Counted from the first letter of the stretch, positions 35,938 to 45,834 are shown. The stretch: 64,000 bases of DNA from CAWAXW01 sp963786155 (GCA_963786155.1 CAWAXW010000006.1:2046001-2110000); one strand, 5' to 3'. The notes: generated from the letters alone by a model not told the origin. Program-made: numbers and translations.

Positions 35938-37386
35938 GTGGCCAAGTTGAACAGAAGGCGTTTCCTCAAGGGGGCAGCCATGGGCGGCGGGGCCGCCGCG
36001 CTTGCCACGGTCGCCCCGGGCCCGGTTTGGGCGCAGAGCAGCGATGACGGTGGCGAGGCGCCCCGGAGCTATGAGGTCCCGCCGAGCACCCTTCCTTCGA
36101 ACCCCGCCGAATGCCCGATCGAGCACATCGGGCTCGTGATGATGGAGAACCGCTCCTACGACCATTACCTCGGGTGGCTCGAGAACGGGCGGGGTCACCT
36201 CGCCATGGGCTTGGACCTGTCCTATCCCGATCCCGATAACCCCGGTGCCTTCGGTAAGCCGACTCATTGGGCCCCCAAGTACCGGCGCGAGGCTGAGCAT
36301 CCGGACCCGGGACACGGGTGGGGAGCCGGGAGAGACCAATTGCAGAACGGCTTCCTCGCAGGAAGCAACGACGAGTACGCGCTGGGCTACTACCTCGCCG
36401 AAGACATCCCGATCTACGCGCAGTTGGTACGCCAGTTCACCGTCTTCGACCAGTATCACGCCGCCGTGCTCGGGCCCACGTATCCAAACCGCTGGTACCA
36501 ACACGCGGCCCAGTGCGCCGGGCTCAAGAGCAACGTGTTCCCGCCCCAGACCAACGCACCCACCGGGTTCGAATGGCCCACGATCTGGGACCGCCTCGAG
36601 GCTGCCGGAGTTTCGTGGACCTACTACTTCGTAGACCTGCCCTTCACCGCCATGTGGGGGCGGAGACTGGTGCACAGGACGCGTCCGATCGCCCAGTACT
36701 TCGAGGACGCGGCGTCGGGCAACCTTCCCAAGGTGTTCTTCATCGATCCCGGGTTCCTCGGCAATCACCGCACCGACGATCATCCCGGCGGCGCCGACAT
36801 GCGCACATCACAAGCCTTCGTCAACAACCTCGTACAAGCGTTCATCGACTCGAGTGCGTGGCCAAAAGGAGCGTTCTTCATCAATTACGACGAGTGGGGC
36901 GGCTTCTTCGACCACGTCACTCCTCCGCGGGTCCCCGACGACCGCGCCAGCGACGACATCAACGAAGACTTCTCGCAAGTCGGCTTCCGCGTCCCGTGCG
37001 TCGGCATATCGCCGTACTCACGCAAGGGCTACGTCCACTACGACGGGCCGTACGAGCACACCTCGATACTGAAATTCATCGAGTACCGCTACGGTCTCGA
37101 GGCGCTGACGACGCGCGACGCCAACTCAAAGAACATCGGCGAGGCGTTCGATTACACACAAGCCCCGCGGATCGAGTTCGGGATCGAGCAGGTAGAGACC
37201 CCGACCCTGTTCTTCTCATCGGGCTCCGAGGCCGAGCCGCCGGTCGACGACTTCCAGCGTCTCGCACAGTCGGGCTATCTCGAGTCGGTCGGCTACAAGG
37301 TAGGCAGCCCCGATTGGGCATCGCTGTTCGGCAACGCCCCGGTTGCAGCGTCACCTGGCTCCGGAGGAGTGCTGCTCGGCAAGTAG
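35938..37386 (+). CDS. Tat-exported phospholipase C-type phosphoesterase
   Basis: 482 residues. The GTG at 35938 follows AGGAGGTAG and encodes a twin-arginine signal (NRRRFLKGAAM, then a Gly/Ala-rich hydrophobic stretch and cleavage near VWAQ). The family metal and catalytic motifs are VMMENRSYDHYLGWL (Glu71-Asn72), LGPTYPNRWYQH and NYDEWGGFFDHVTPPRVP. The enzyme hydrolyses phosphatidylcholine or similar phospholipids and would release phospho-head groups for the neighbouring phosphodiesterase. Its end overlaps the convergent amidotransferase gene by 94 bases. Confidence 0.92.
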   Translation: MAKLNRRRFLKGAAMGGGAAALATVAPGPVWAQSSDDGGEAPRSYEVPPSTLPSNPAECPIEHIGLVMMENRSYDHYLGWLENGRGHLAMGLDLSYPDPDNPGAFGKPTHWAPKYRREAEHPDPGHGWGAGRDQLQNGFLAGSNDEYALGYYLAEDIPIYAQLVRQFTVFDQYHAAVLGPTYPNRWYQHAAQCAGLKSNVFPPQTNAPTGFEWPTIWDRLEAAGVSWTYYFVDLPFTAMWGRRLVHRTRPIAQYFEDAASGNLPKVFFIDPGFLGNHRTDDHPGGADMRTSQAFVNNLVQAFIDSSAWPKGAFFINYDEWGGFFDHVTPPRVPDDRASDDINEDFSQVGFRVPCVGISPYSRKGYVHYDGPYEHTSILKFIEYRYGLEALTTRDANSKNIGEAFDYTQAPRIEFGIEQVETPTLFFSSGSEAEPPVDDFQRLAQSGYLESVGYKVGSPDWASLFGNAPVAASPGSGGVLLGK

Positions 37387-38099
37387 TCGGCGATACCCGC
37401 CACGGTCAAGAAGCGTCGAACCAACTCCCGGCCGGCCAAAGCCTGCTCTTCAATGTGTTGGTCGGCTTGCGCCATGAGCTCCTTGTCTGAGGCGCCCCAA
37501 TCGTCGGTCATCGCCTGGGGACCGATCTCTTTCAGCCAGCCGTGGAGGATCTTGGTATCGACCTCGAAGTGGAATTGGATCGCGTAGGCGTTGTCTCCAT
37601 AGCGAAATGCTTGGTGCAGCCCGCTTGTGGCACTCGTGGCAAGGGCCGTCGCCTGATCCGGAACCGCGAACGTGTCCTCGTGGAACTGCAGCACCGGTAG
37701 GCCAGACGTAAAGGGTGCGATCACGGGATCGTGGGCGCCCGCCGAGGTCGGCTCTATGCCAGCAAAGAAGGCATTCCGTTGGGTGGCACGGTGTACGCCG
37801 GCTCCTAAAACACGCGCCATCATCTGTGAGCCCAGACAGACGCCAAGGGTAGGGAGTCCTTGCTCGAGGGCATCGGACATCAGGGCACGACTGCGAGCGA
37901 GAAAGGGAAAGGCATCGATCCGGTCAACGTTCATCGTCCCGCCCATGACGATCAGAGCCCCCAACTCATTTGCCTCGGGCCAGTCATCCCGCTGCCACGC
38001 GTCGAAGACGAAGTGTTCGACTCTCGTGGCTAGTAGAACGTCGGAGATCAAGCCCGGCGGCACGGAATCCTCGTGTTGCACGATCGCTATCGGGAGCAC
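37293..38099 (-). CDS. Class I glutamine amidotransferase-like protein
   Basis: A 268-residue, GMP-synthase-like amidotransferase domain. The nucleophile Cys lies in PTLGVCLGSQMMARVLG, and the His and Glu of the triad are in YAIQFHFEVDTKIL. No synthase domain follows, so it may transfer ammonia to a separate partner or act as a peptidase-like enzyme. The start is GTG at 38099 with a TACCAT box six bases upstream. It overlaps the convergent phospholipase gene strongly. Confidence 0.88.
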   Translation of the reverse strand: MLPIAIVQHEDSVPPGLISDVLLATRVEHFVFDAWQRDDWPEANELGALIVMGGTMNVDRIDAFPFLARSRALMSDALEQGLPTLGVCLGSQMMARVLGAGVHRATQRNAFFAGIEPTSAGAHDPVIAPFTSGLPVLQFHEDTFAVPDQATALATSATSGLHQAFRYGDNAYAIQFHFEVDTKILHGWLKEIGPQAMTDDWGASDKELMAQADQHIEEQALAGRELVRRFLTVAGIADYLPSSTPPEPGDAATGALPNSDAQSGLPTL

Positions 38100-38105
38100 G
38101 ACGCG

Positions 38106-38111
38106 ATGGTA
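38106..38111 (-). promoter_or_regulatory. -10 box of a leaderless promoter
   Basis: TACCAT on the minus strand ends six bases before the GTG at 38099. Confidence 0.45.
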
Positions 38112-38189
38112 TTGGGAACTTCGGCCCCCTAGACACGGACCGCTTCACCCACTAGAACTGAAGCCGTCCCCTAGGCTTGGAGGTAGCCG

Positions 38190-38621
38190 ATGACGAGCGT
38201 GGCGAGAGCTCTGGTCGAGAAGCACTACGAGGGGTTCGGCGAGGCCGATATGGAGTTGTCGCTGAGTGTCCACGCCGACGACGTGCAGGCCACCGTGCCA
38301 GGCGCCGGCACTCTTAACGGCAATGCGGCGTTCGCAGAATTCTCGAAGCCTTTCATGGCGGGGTTCCCCGACGCCAAGGTCCATGTCGAGGACATGATCG
38401 AGGCCGGGGATGTCGTCGTCGTAGAGGGACGCTTCACGGGCGAGAACACTGGGCCGCTTGCGACCCCTCAAGGCGAGCTCCCGCCCACCGGCCGCTCGAT
38501 CGATCTCCGCTTCGCGGATGTCTTCCGAGTCAGGGATGGGAAGGTCGTCGTCCACAACATCTACTTCGACCAGATGGAGTTCATGCAGCAACTCGGGCTC
38601 ATGCCCGGCCCAGAAGCCTAG
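38190..38621 (+). CDS. SnoaL-like / ester-cyclase-type protein
   Basis: 143 residues with the NTF2-like fold of SnoaL polyketide cyclases and related small proteins: an N-terminal helix (VARALVEKHYEGFGEADMEL), the strand ATVPGAGTLNG, FMAGFPDAKVHVEDMIEAGD and the end DVFRVRDGKVVVHNIYFDQM. Such proteins are diverse and many are not cyclases. A GGAGG ribosome site precedes the ATG. No polyketide genes are nearby, so a specific role is not supported. Confidence 0.83.
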   Translation: MTSVARALVEKHYEGFGEADMELSLSVHADDVQATVPGAGTLNGNAAFAEFSKPFMAGFPDAKVHVEDMIEAGDVVVVEGRFTGENTGPLATPQGELPPTGRSIDLRFADVFRVRDGKVVVHNIYFDQMEFMQQLGLMPGPEA

Positions 38622-38630
38622 GTCGGTGGG

Positions 38631-39305
38631 CTAGGTGCCGCTCGCTGAGAAGTGCATGTAGTCCTTGGCCGAGCTCCAGTAACCGCCCCAGCCCCAGCCC
38701 TGCCTCTCGAACGCCCGCACCGTCTTGCCGCCGGTGTGGATCATGCCTTTCCTGTGCCGGGAGCGGTCCTTGTACGGCTTGCCTTTGCGAGGACGAACGC
38801 TCCCATCGCTCGACACGTAGGGGTTCTCGACGGGGTTGATGTCGATCGCCCGACCGTAGGCGTGCTGGGACCATCTCGTCGTCCCTGAAACGAACCGGCA
38901 GTTGAAAGCGGAGGTGTTGTCGGCGCGGATCATCCGACGGTCGTCGCTGTCGTATCGATCGGCCAGCCACATCTTGCGGATCTTGAAATCGTTCCGGTAC
39001 ATCGCCCGTAAGGCTTCCAGCATTGCCTTCACCGCGTCCTTGTGCACGATCAGCCGGCCCATGTGGGCCTCACCATCAAACCCGTTGTAGCTGACGCGGA
39101 TGAACCGGAGATGCCGGAGGGGAACCGGGCAACCCTTATGCCATGAATTGCCGATCATCCGTTCCTTGACGTCCGGCGGGATCCGAGAGACCTCTGCCTT
39201 GAACCCATCGGTTTTCTTGGCCGCCGGGGCGGGAGTCACCAGCGAAGTCACGAGTGCCGCCACCAGTGCGATCGCCGATGCGTAGCCGGCTCTAGGGCCT
39301 TTCAC
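38631..39305 (-). CDS. Exported D-Ala-D-Ala carboxypeptidase-type M15 peptidase
   Basis: About 224 residues from the GTG at 39305, which begins a signal peptide (MKGPRAGYASAIALVAALVT). The zinc site of the M15 family is visible in TTRWSQHAYGRAIDINPVEN (His and Asp with HxxxxxxD spacing) and YMHFS near the C-terminus (second His). It probably trims peptidoglycan peptides. The longer start at 39365 would run across the neighbouring promoter; a TACGCT box lies exactly six bases before 39305, so this start is preferred. It is divergent from the MmcQ-like gene. Confidence 0.85.
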   Translation of the reverse strand: MKGPRAGYASAIALVAALVTSLVTPAPAAKKTDGFKAEVSRIPPDVKERMIGNSWHKGCPVPLRHLRFIRVSYNGFDGEAHMGRLIVHKDAVKAMLEALRAMYRNDFKIRKMWLADRYDSDDRRMIRADNTSAFNCRFVSGTTRWSQHAYGRAIDINPVENPYVSSDGSVRPRKGKPYKDRSRHRKGMIHTGGKTVRAFERQGWGWGGYWSSAKDYMHFSASGT

Positions 39306-39311
39306 CTCGCC

Positions 39312-39321
39312 AGCGTATCGT
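39312..39321. promoter_or_regulatory. Bidirectional promoter with two -10 boxes sharing TA
   Basis: Plus-strand TATCGT (39316-39321) and minus-strand TACGCT (39312-39317) overlap in the central TA. Each lies six bases before a GTG start codon: 39328 on plus and 39305 on minus. The whole intergenic region is 22 bases, so it contains little else. Confidence 0.6.
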
Positions 39322-39327
39322 CGGCAT

Positions 39328-39684
39328 GTGGTCACGATCGAAGACGTGCGGGAGATTGCCCTCACCCTTCCCCGCTCCTACGAAGCGCTCGTGCGCGACC
39401 GGGTGAAGTTCCGGGTCGGGCGGATCGTATGGCTTGCCTTCTCGCGTGATGAAACGCTCATGGGTTTCGCTTTCCCCAAAGAGGAACGGGTCGCGTTGAT
39501 CGCCTCGGAACCCGAAAAGTTCATAATGCCCAAACCTTCCGACCAACGCTACAACTGGGTCGTCGTCCGTCTCGAAGCCATCGACGAAGCCGAGATGAGC
39601 GAGATCGTTCTCGACGCGTGGCGGATGGTCGTCCCCAAGCGGGTTGCCGCCGAGTACGCCGATCAAACCGAAAGAAAAGCGTAG
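39328..39684 (+). CDS. MmcQ/YjbR family protein
   Basis: A 118-residue CyaY-like-fold protein of the MmcQ/YjbR family (EDVREIALTLPRSYEALVRD near the start, KFRVGRIVWLAF, and the end WRMVVPKRVAAEYA). Members are small, mostly uncharacterised, and sometimes described as DNA-binding. The GTG at 39328 is preceded by a TATCGT box at leaderless spacing. Its end overlaps the convergent adnB gene by 22 bases. Confidence 0.82.
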   Translation: MVTIEDVREIALTLPRSYEALVRDRVKFRVGRIVWLAFSRDETLMGFAFPKEERVALIASEPEKFIMPKPSDQRYNWVVVRLEAIDEAEMSEIVLDAWRMVVPKRVAAEYADQTERKA

Positions 39685-42600
39685 GTCACCTGTACATCGC
39701 GGTCGGCTGCGACGCCGTTTGCTTGCAGGGCTTGCTTGTAGAGCTCCAGTTGGTCGGCCTTGTCGGGGGCCGACTCGAAACGCTTGCCGGTCTTGAAGTC
39801 GACGATCTCCAGACCCCCGTTATCGGTTTCGTAGACGGCATCGATGCGGCCGCGCACGATCTGGTCGCCTCGGCGGAGGGTGAAGGGAAGCTCGACCATG
39901 GGTTCGCCGGACGGGAGCCGCGCGATCGTCCGTGCTCCGTAGCTCTTTTCGAAGGCTTCCAGCATCTTGTCTATCCGGCCGGGCTCGATCGTCTCGCCCG
40001 GCTCGTCCAACTCGGTCTCGTCCGGGAATGCCGAGAACGCGGCCGCTTCGGCCGGCGGTTCCTCCAGCCCCTCGGCCCGGGCCCGGCTGAGCTCTTCGAT
40101 CAGACGGTGCACCTCGGTGCCTATCCGGCGCGCCGGAGTGGGGCGCTGGGGTAAGGGGCGTGCGAGATCCCAGGCGCTCAGGTTCTCGTTCTCCAGCGCG
40201 ACGAATGAGGTCGCGCTGATGATGTCCGGCACCTTGGGGGACGGGGGCGCAGCCGGTTTGGCTGCGGCGGCGATCACGTCGAGATCTCGAGCATGGTCTG
40301 CGATAAGCGACTCCGCTTCGGCTCGGTCGCTGGCCGAAAGCGCCGATAGCAACTGGTCGACCGGGACGTCCCCGCCGACGACTGCATCGGACGTCGATCC
40401 GAAGCCATCCGGGAACAACGCGTCGTCGATGCCGGCCCTTGCTACCGGTGGCCACAAACGCCGATGCTCCATAGCACCGAACATCGGGTTCTCCGCCGGT
40501 TCCTCGTCCTTGCGGACGACGTCGACCAAACCTCGCTCGGTGAGATCGGCCACTTCGGTCCAGAAGGGGCTAGGGCCTTTCGCCTGCTTGTCCCGTCCGT
40601 ACCACCATGACGCGGTCACCGCCAACCGCTGCTTGGCACGGGTAAGCGCAACATAGAACAAGCGACGCTCGTCCTCGACGACGCGCTCCTTCACCGCCTT
40701 CTGGAACTTGCCGAGGTTGCCTTCGAACCGGGGCAGATGCTCGGCATCCTCTCTTACCTCATACGGAAGCTCGGAATAGCTGGTGAGCGGGTTGCTCGCG
40801 CGCGTGTTGGGGAAGATCGAATACACAGCGTCGCCTTGCCTATTGATGCGGGAGGCCACGCTCGGAACGAAGACACATTCGAACTCGAGCCCCTTGGCCG
40901 AGTGGACGGTCATCAGCTTCACCGAGTCCTGGTCTGCCGGCTGCGTCGCCTCGAGCGTTTCTTCGGCCTGCTCGGCAGCGTCCAGGTAATTGATGAAGCT
41001 TCGGAGGGTGGGCGATTCCCCCTCGACCGGAGCGAAGCTCGCAACCTGATCGAGGAAGTTGCTGATGTTCTGCTTGGCTGCTCCGGCCGTGCGCGCGTTC
41101 GACGACTCGAGGGCGTCCCATATCCCCGCCGTGCGGAGGATCTCTTGCACGAGCTCGAGCAGCGGCGCGTTGCTCCGTTTGCGCAGGGCTCCCAGCATTG
41201 CCCCGAAAGCCTTCAGCCGCCGGCGGGTCTCGTCACCGAGTCCCTCGATCTCGTCGACGTGGCTCAGCGCCTCCACCAGCGCGAATCCGACGTCGCCCGG
41301 CGCCAGGTCGCGCGCTCGTTCCTCGTCTCCTTCGGCGAGCTTCAGTCGGAAGTCGTAGTTCCGCGAGGCCGCCCAGCGCGCCAGCAGAGACAGATCGCGA
41401 TAGTGGACGCGCCAGCGGGGGCCGAGCAACAAGCGACCGAGCCAGCGATTTGCCCCGGGCTTGGTTTCGAGGGCCCGGAGCCACGACACGACCTCGATCA
41501 CCTCGGGAGTCTTGAGCAGGCCACCGAGTCCGATCACCTCGACCGGGATCTCCTTCTCTTCGAGCTCTTGCAGAAGCATGTCCATCGCAGCCTTGCGTCG
41601 CACGAGGATCGCGATGTCCTTCCATGCAACCGGCGCGCGTCCCTCGGCGGTGGGCTCGTCGTGAAGGCGCTCGCACTGTTCGGCGATCCATGCACACTCC
41701 GCTCGCTCGTCGGAGAAGAGCGCGCTTGCGACTCGTCCTTCTCCGTTCTCGGGCTGGGAGCGCAAGGGCAAGCCCGGTCGACGGGAAACGTCGATCTTGT
41801 CCACCACGGCGTTTGCAACATCGAGGATCCTCGATCCCGAACGGAAGTTCTCGCTCAACGAGACGGGCTCGTACAGGGCCCCGTCCCGCCGCGGGAAGTC
41901 GGACGGGAAACCGATGAGGTTGTACATGGTCGCTCCCCGCCACGCAAAGATCGCCTGGCGTGCGTCGCCCACAGCCGTCACCGCTCCCTCCGGGGGAATC
42001 AAAGCCTGCAGCAAGCGGCGTTGTGCGACGTTCGTGTCCTGGTACTCGTCGAGCAGCACGAAGGGGTAACGGTCGCGGTACCCGGAGCACACCTCGGGGT
42101 TTGCCTCCAGGACCTCGACGGCCTTCGTCACTTGATCCCCGAAGTCGATGCGTGAAGTCTGTCGCTTGGCCTCGATGTAGGCAGCCACGGCCCGCACCAG
42201 CTCCTTGCGCTTGGCTGCCGACTCTCGCACCATGTCCTCGGCGTTCTTGAGGCTGAGGATGCGATCGGCCGCCGCGTCGATATCGGCCAGGTTGGTCATG
42301 TGGTGGCTCACCGCTTCGGCAAGACCCAACGCCGAGCCGACGACGTAAGCCGAACGGATCTCTAGCGCCTCGAATGGAGGAAGGTCGTCGATGCATGAGA
42401 GCACGAGCTGCCAACGCTGCGCGTCGCTGAGAAGCCCCGCCTCCGGTTCGACTCCAACAAGCAGCCCATGGTCACGCACGATGCCCGCCGCAAAGGCGTT
42501 GTAGGTGAACACCGAGACGTCCTCGCCCGAGTCATCATGGATTTGCTCGAGCGCAAGCCTCACTCGATCGAGAAGCTCTTGAGCAGCCTTCGTCGTGAAC

Positions 42601-42806
42601 GTAAGCCCGAGGATCTGGCTCGGCGAGAAGGGGTGGTTCTCGAGCGCCCACGCGACGCGTGCCGCCATGACGGCGGTCTTCCCAGAGCCCGCCCCGGCGA
42701 TAAGGCAAAGGGGTTCGAGAGGATGGCTGATCGCTCGCCATTGCTCGTCTGTGGGCTCGTAACCCTTGAGAGCGGCGCGTATGGCGGCGCTGTTCCGGAC
42801 GCTCAT
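39663..42806 (-). CDS. adnB: AdnB-type UvrD helicase-nuclease subunit
   Basis: About 1047 residues. AdnAB is the actinobacterial double-strand-break resecting helicase-nuclease. Superfamily 1 motifs: EPTDEQWRAI (Q motif), LIAGAGSGKTAVMAAR (Walker A), TFTTKAAQELLDRV, LLDEYQDTNVAQ (DEYQD, Walker B), VGDARQAIFAWRGA, TVHSAKGLEFECVFVP and FYVALTRAKQRL (motif VI). The C-terminal 180 residues are a RecB-type nuclease (GTEVHRLIEEL, GRIDAVYETD, IVDFKTGKRFE). The ATG at 42806 overlaps the AdnA stop as ATGA, so the two are translated together. Confidence 0.92.
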   Translation of the reverse strand: MSVRNSAAIRAALKGYEPTDEQWRAISHPLEPLCLIAGAGSGKTAVMAARVAWALENHPFSPSQILGLTFTTKAAQELLDRVRLALEQIHDDSGEDVSVFTYNAFAAGIVRDHGLLVGVEPEAGLLSDAQRWQLVLSCIDDLPPFEALEIRSAYVVGSALGLAEAVSHHMTNLADIDAAADRILSLKNAEDMVRESAAKRKELVRAVAAYIEAKRQTSRIDFGDQVTKAVEVLEANPEVCSGYRDRYPFVLLDEYQDTNVAQRRLLQALIPPEGAVTAVGDARQAIFAWRGATMYNLIGFPSDFPRRDGALYEPVSLSENFRSGSRILDVANAVVDKIDVSRRPGLPLRSQPENGEGRVASALFSDERAECAWIAEQCERLHDEPTAEGRAPVAWKDIAILVRRKAAMDMLLQELEEKEIPVEVIGLGGLLKTPEVIEVVSWLRALETKPGANRWLGRLLLGPRWRVHYRDLSLLARWAASRNYDFRLKLAEGDEERARDLAPGDVGFALVEALSHVDEIEGLGDETRRRLKAFGAMLGALRKRSNAPLLELVQEILRTAGIWDALESSNARTAGAAKQNISNFLDQVASFAPVEGESPTLRSFINYLDAAEQAEETLEATQPADQDSVKLMTVHSAKGLEFECVFVPSVASRINRQGDAVYSIFPNTRASNPLTSYSELPYEVREDAEHLPRFEGNLGKFQKAVKERVVEDERRLFYVALTRAKQRLAVTASWWYGRDKQAKGPSPFWTEVADLTERGLVDVVRKDEEPAENPMFGAMEHRRLWPPVARAGIDDALFPDGFGSTSDAVVGGDVPVDQLLSALSASDRAEAESLIADHARDLDVIAAAAKPAAPPSPKVPDIISATSFVALENENLSAWDLARPLPQRPTPARRIGTEVHRLIEELSRARAEGLEEPPAEAAAFSAFPDETELDEPGETIEPGRIDKMLEAFEKSYGARTIARLPSGEPMVELPFTLRRGDQIVRGRIDAVYETDNGGLEIVDFKTGKRFESAPDKADQLELYKQALQANGVAADRDVQVTYAFLSV

Positions 42807-45800
42807 GCTGGCAATTCCTTGCCCTCGGACCAGAGCGGGCACAGCGGCTTGAACTTGCACCATCTGCAGTTCGCCTCGGGATTGGGGCGGAAGTCCTCGG
42901 CCAGCACTCCTTCGATCAGCACCGGCAGGCGCTCCAAGGCGGTTTCTGCTTCCTCGGGCGTTTGGCAGCGCTTGGCGACATCGCCGCGCGACATGGATGC
43001 GCCCGGATAGATCAGCTGCATCGACGTGGGCGACCCGAGTGCCGCGATCTCCGGATCGTTGCGAGAAGCGAGGTAGTAGATCGCGAGTTGAAGCGATTGG
43101 CGTGCCTCATCCCAATCGACCGGGCTGCGCGAGGTCTTGTAGTCGGACACGATCAGGTTCTTGCCGACCTTGTCGATGCGATCGATGCGTCCGGTTACTC
43201 GATGACCATCGAGCTCGACCTTGAAGGAGGTCTCCGCAACGGCTGCCTCCCCCGGTTTCAGGAATGCGATGTAGCGATCGATCATGATCTCGCCGTCTCG
43301 GCGGAACTGGCGGGCGATCGCCTTGTTGGGGAAGACGTCCTCGTCGAAGAGCTGCCAGTAGCGCGCCACGACCTGTTCCTTGTTGTTGAGCACGCCGGTT
43401 TCGATCTTCTTCGAAAATCGTGTGTACCCACGAGCCGAAGAACATGTTGTGACTGGTGTCTGGATCGAAACCCAGAACGACCGAGAACAGATACTGAAGC
43501 CCGCAGTTGTCGTACGTGGAGATCCTCGAATAGCTGGTGCGTAGCTTGTCGAGAGGCAGGTCGTCGTCTGGGTCCGCCTGCTGGATGCGGATGGCCGGGG
43601 CCCCCTCCGTCCAGTCCCAGCGCCACCACCACTCGGCCGGCTGTGCCGTGGAGCAGCCGGGATCGAGCTCGCACACCTTCTTGACACCGGCGAGCGCGGC
43701 GATGCGCTCCGCCGGCGAGGCGTCAACGTTCGCAAGGGTGCGCCTATAGCGGGCCGCTGCTTCCGAGAACGTGAGCGGGGCAGATTCCTCGGGAGCTTCG
43801 ATGTCGGGTATGGAGCCGGTCAGCTCGCCGATGAAGCGACTCGGTTCGCCCCGGCGAGTCGGCCCCGGCGAAGTCGTAACGATGCAACGCGTCGTTGCCC
43901 GCGTCGTTGCAATGTAGAAGACGCGTCGGTCTTCCATCTCGTTCTTACGAGCTCGTGCGACCGCGTCGGTCTCGTCCAAGAAATAGGAATCGAAGAGCCC
44001 GGTGGCGCGCCTTCCCTTGGGGATGGCTCCGTCGACGACACCGGCAACCGCGACGACGGCCCACTCCTTACCTTTCGCGCCGTGGAACGAGACGACGCTC
44101 ACTCCCCCTCCGGCTCGCTCGGGTGGGAGCCACGGATCCGATCCGAAGTCGGCACGCTCCATGGACTTGATGTAGTCGCCCAGGGTCCCCTGGCCCCGCC
44201 TTCGTTCGACGTATCGTCCGAGCGCTCTGGAGAACGCGACCAAAGCGTCGAGGTCACGGTGCGCGGGATCGTCGAGGTTCGCCTTCGCCTTCTCGACCAG
44301 AGCGCTGCAATAACTGGACCGGTCCCACACGACCCAGAATGCTTCGTCCGCCGGAGCGTCCTTCTTGGCCCGGAGGAGGTCACGCAACTCGTGTAACTCC
44401 GTGAGCTTTTCCAGCGCCTCGGGGTCCAGCTCCGGCGGCCTCTCGACCACTTGGGTGAGGGTTGCGTTGTGGATCCGCGCAAGTCGTTCGAGCTCGCGCA
44501 CGACCACATCGTTCACATCGATGAGGGGCGAACGTAGCAACGTCGCCATGCGGTCGGGGTCGGGCTCCGCCGCGAAGGCGTACATAGCGAGATCCGCGAA
44601 CGTGCGCACGACGGGCTCTCGTCCCAAGGGCCGGTCGGGGGCACTGATCGAGAACGGGACTTCGAAGTTGTCCAGCGAGCGAGACAGTGGGGGGAGCATC
44701 GAGCGAGCGGACGTGAGAAGGATCGCCATGTCCTCGTACGGGATCTTGTCCTCGAGATGTGCGAGGCGAAGCATCCGTGCGATGGCCTCGGTCTCCGTCG
44801 CCAGCGAACCGAATCGCCGCACCTCGAGACTCGCCGAGCCCGTGAAGTCAGTCGCCCTGTGGTCGCGCGGGCCGTTGCGCTCGATCAGCGTCGTCAGCCG
44901 CTCGCCGAAGGCTTCGCTCGCCCGGTAGTTGGTGGCCAGAGTGATCGTCTCGTGGGTGCCAAACTCCTTCGAGAAATCATCGATCCACTCCGGCTCGGCC
45001 CCCCGGAAGGTTTCGATCGCCGAATCGGGATCGCCGGCAAGCACCAGCGAGCGCCCTTCCGTCGCCTGGCCGCCCAGGAAATAGAGGATCCGCTGTTGGA
45101 CGAGCGCCAGCTCCTGCCCGTCGTCGACGAGCAGGTGAGTGAAGCGGTCATGGAGCGATTCGCGCACGTCCTCGTAGCGCGCCAGCAGATCGGCCCCCTC
45201 GGAAAGGAGCGTGGGGTAATCGATCCGCGAGCGAGAACGCATTCGCACGCGGTGGGCCTTGAAGAACCGGACGAGATCGCCCCAAGCGGGACGAGTGTTC
45301 GTCAGGGCGGCAAGGTCCGAATCGTCGAGCAAGCGCTGCTCTGCCCGGATACAGAAGTCGACCACCTCGTCGACGAACCCGCGGTTGCCGAGGAGATGCC
45401 GGTGATGGGGCCAGTTGGCCGCGCTCTCCTCGGCGAGCTCATCGCGGATCGTGCCCCACTGCTCGGGGGAGGTGAGCAGGACGGGGGGCTCGGAATAGCC
45501 GAGCAGGTCGTAGTGACGAGTCACGAGATGGTGCGCGAGTCCGTGCCAGGTATAGACCGGGACGTCGATCAGCGCCTCGAACCCCTCCTCGAACAGCAAT
45601 CGCCTGGCCAGTCGATCCCGCAGCGCGATCTTGGAAGCCCGGTTCGCTACGAGGAAGAGCACCCGGTCCGGCGAGCAACCTTCGGCCTTGGATAGAGCCA
45701 CGAAACGCTCGACCAATGTCGTGGTCTTGCCCGTACCGGGGCTCCCGAGCGCGAGCAGGGGCCCGGCCACGTGCCCAACGACGCCGGCTTGATCTACATC

Positions 45801-45821
45801 GAGAACGATCCGTTCCGCCAT
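42803..45821 (-). CDS. adnA: AdnA-type helicase-nuclease subunit, frameshifted
   Basis: About 1005 residues after repair. The N-terminal motor has Walker A (GSPGTGKTTTLVERF) but a changed Walker B (LLVDDGQELALVQ in place of DExQD), in line with the weaker AdnA motor. SFHGAKGKEWAVVAV and FYIATTRATTRCI follow. The frame breaks near 43415: skipping one base gives TIFEKIETGVLNNKEQ and the nuclease end (VTGRIDRIDKVGK, VSDYKTSRSP). The Fe-S Cys of this nuclease class are visible as one Cys in TYDNCGLQYLF and three in NCRWCKFKPLCPL. The ATG at 45821 has a TACCGT box seven bases upstream. adnB follows with an ATGA overlap. Confidence 0.88.
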
Positions 45822-45828
45822 ATGAGCC

Positions 45829-45834
45829 ACGGTA
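45829..45834 (-). promoter_or_regulatory. -10 box of the adnA promoter (leaderless)
   Basis: TACCGT on the minus strand ends seven bases before the ATG at 45821 and supports that start rather than the GTG at 45830. Confidence 0.45.

Noticed and set aside
11310..43418. Frame breaks lie close to GATC in several cases, suggesting methylation-linked read errors
   Set aside because: GATC is very frequent in this DNA, so proximity in four of eleven cases is not convincing.
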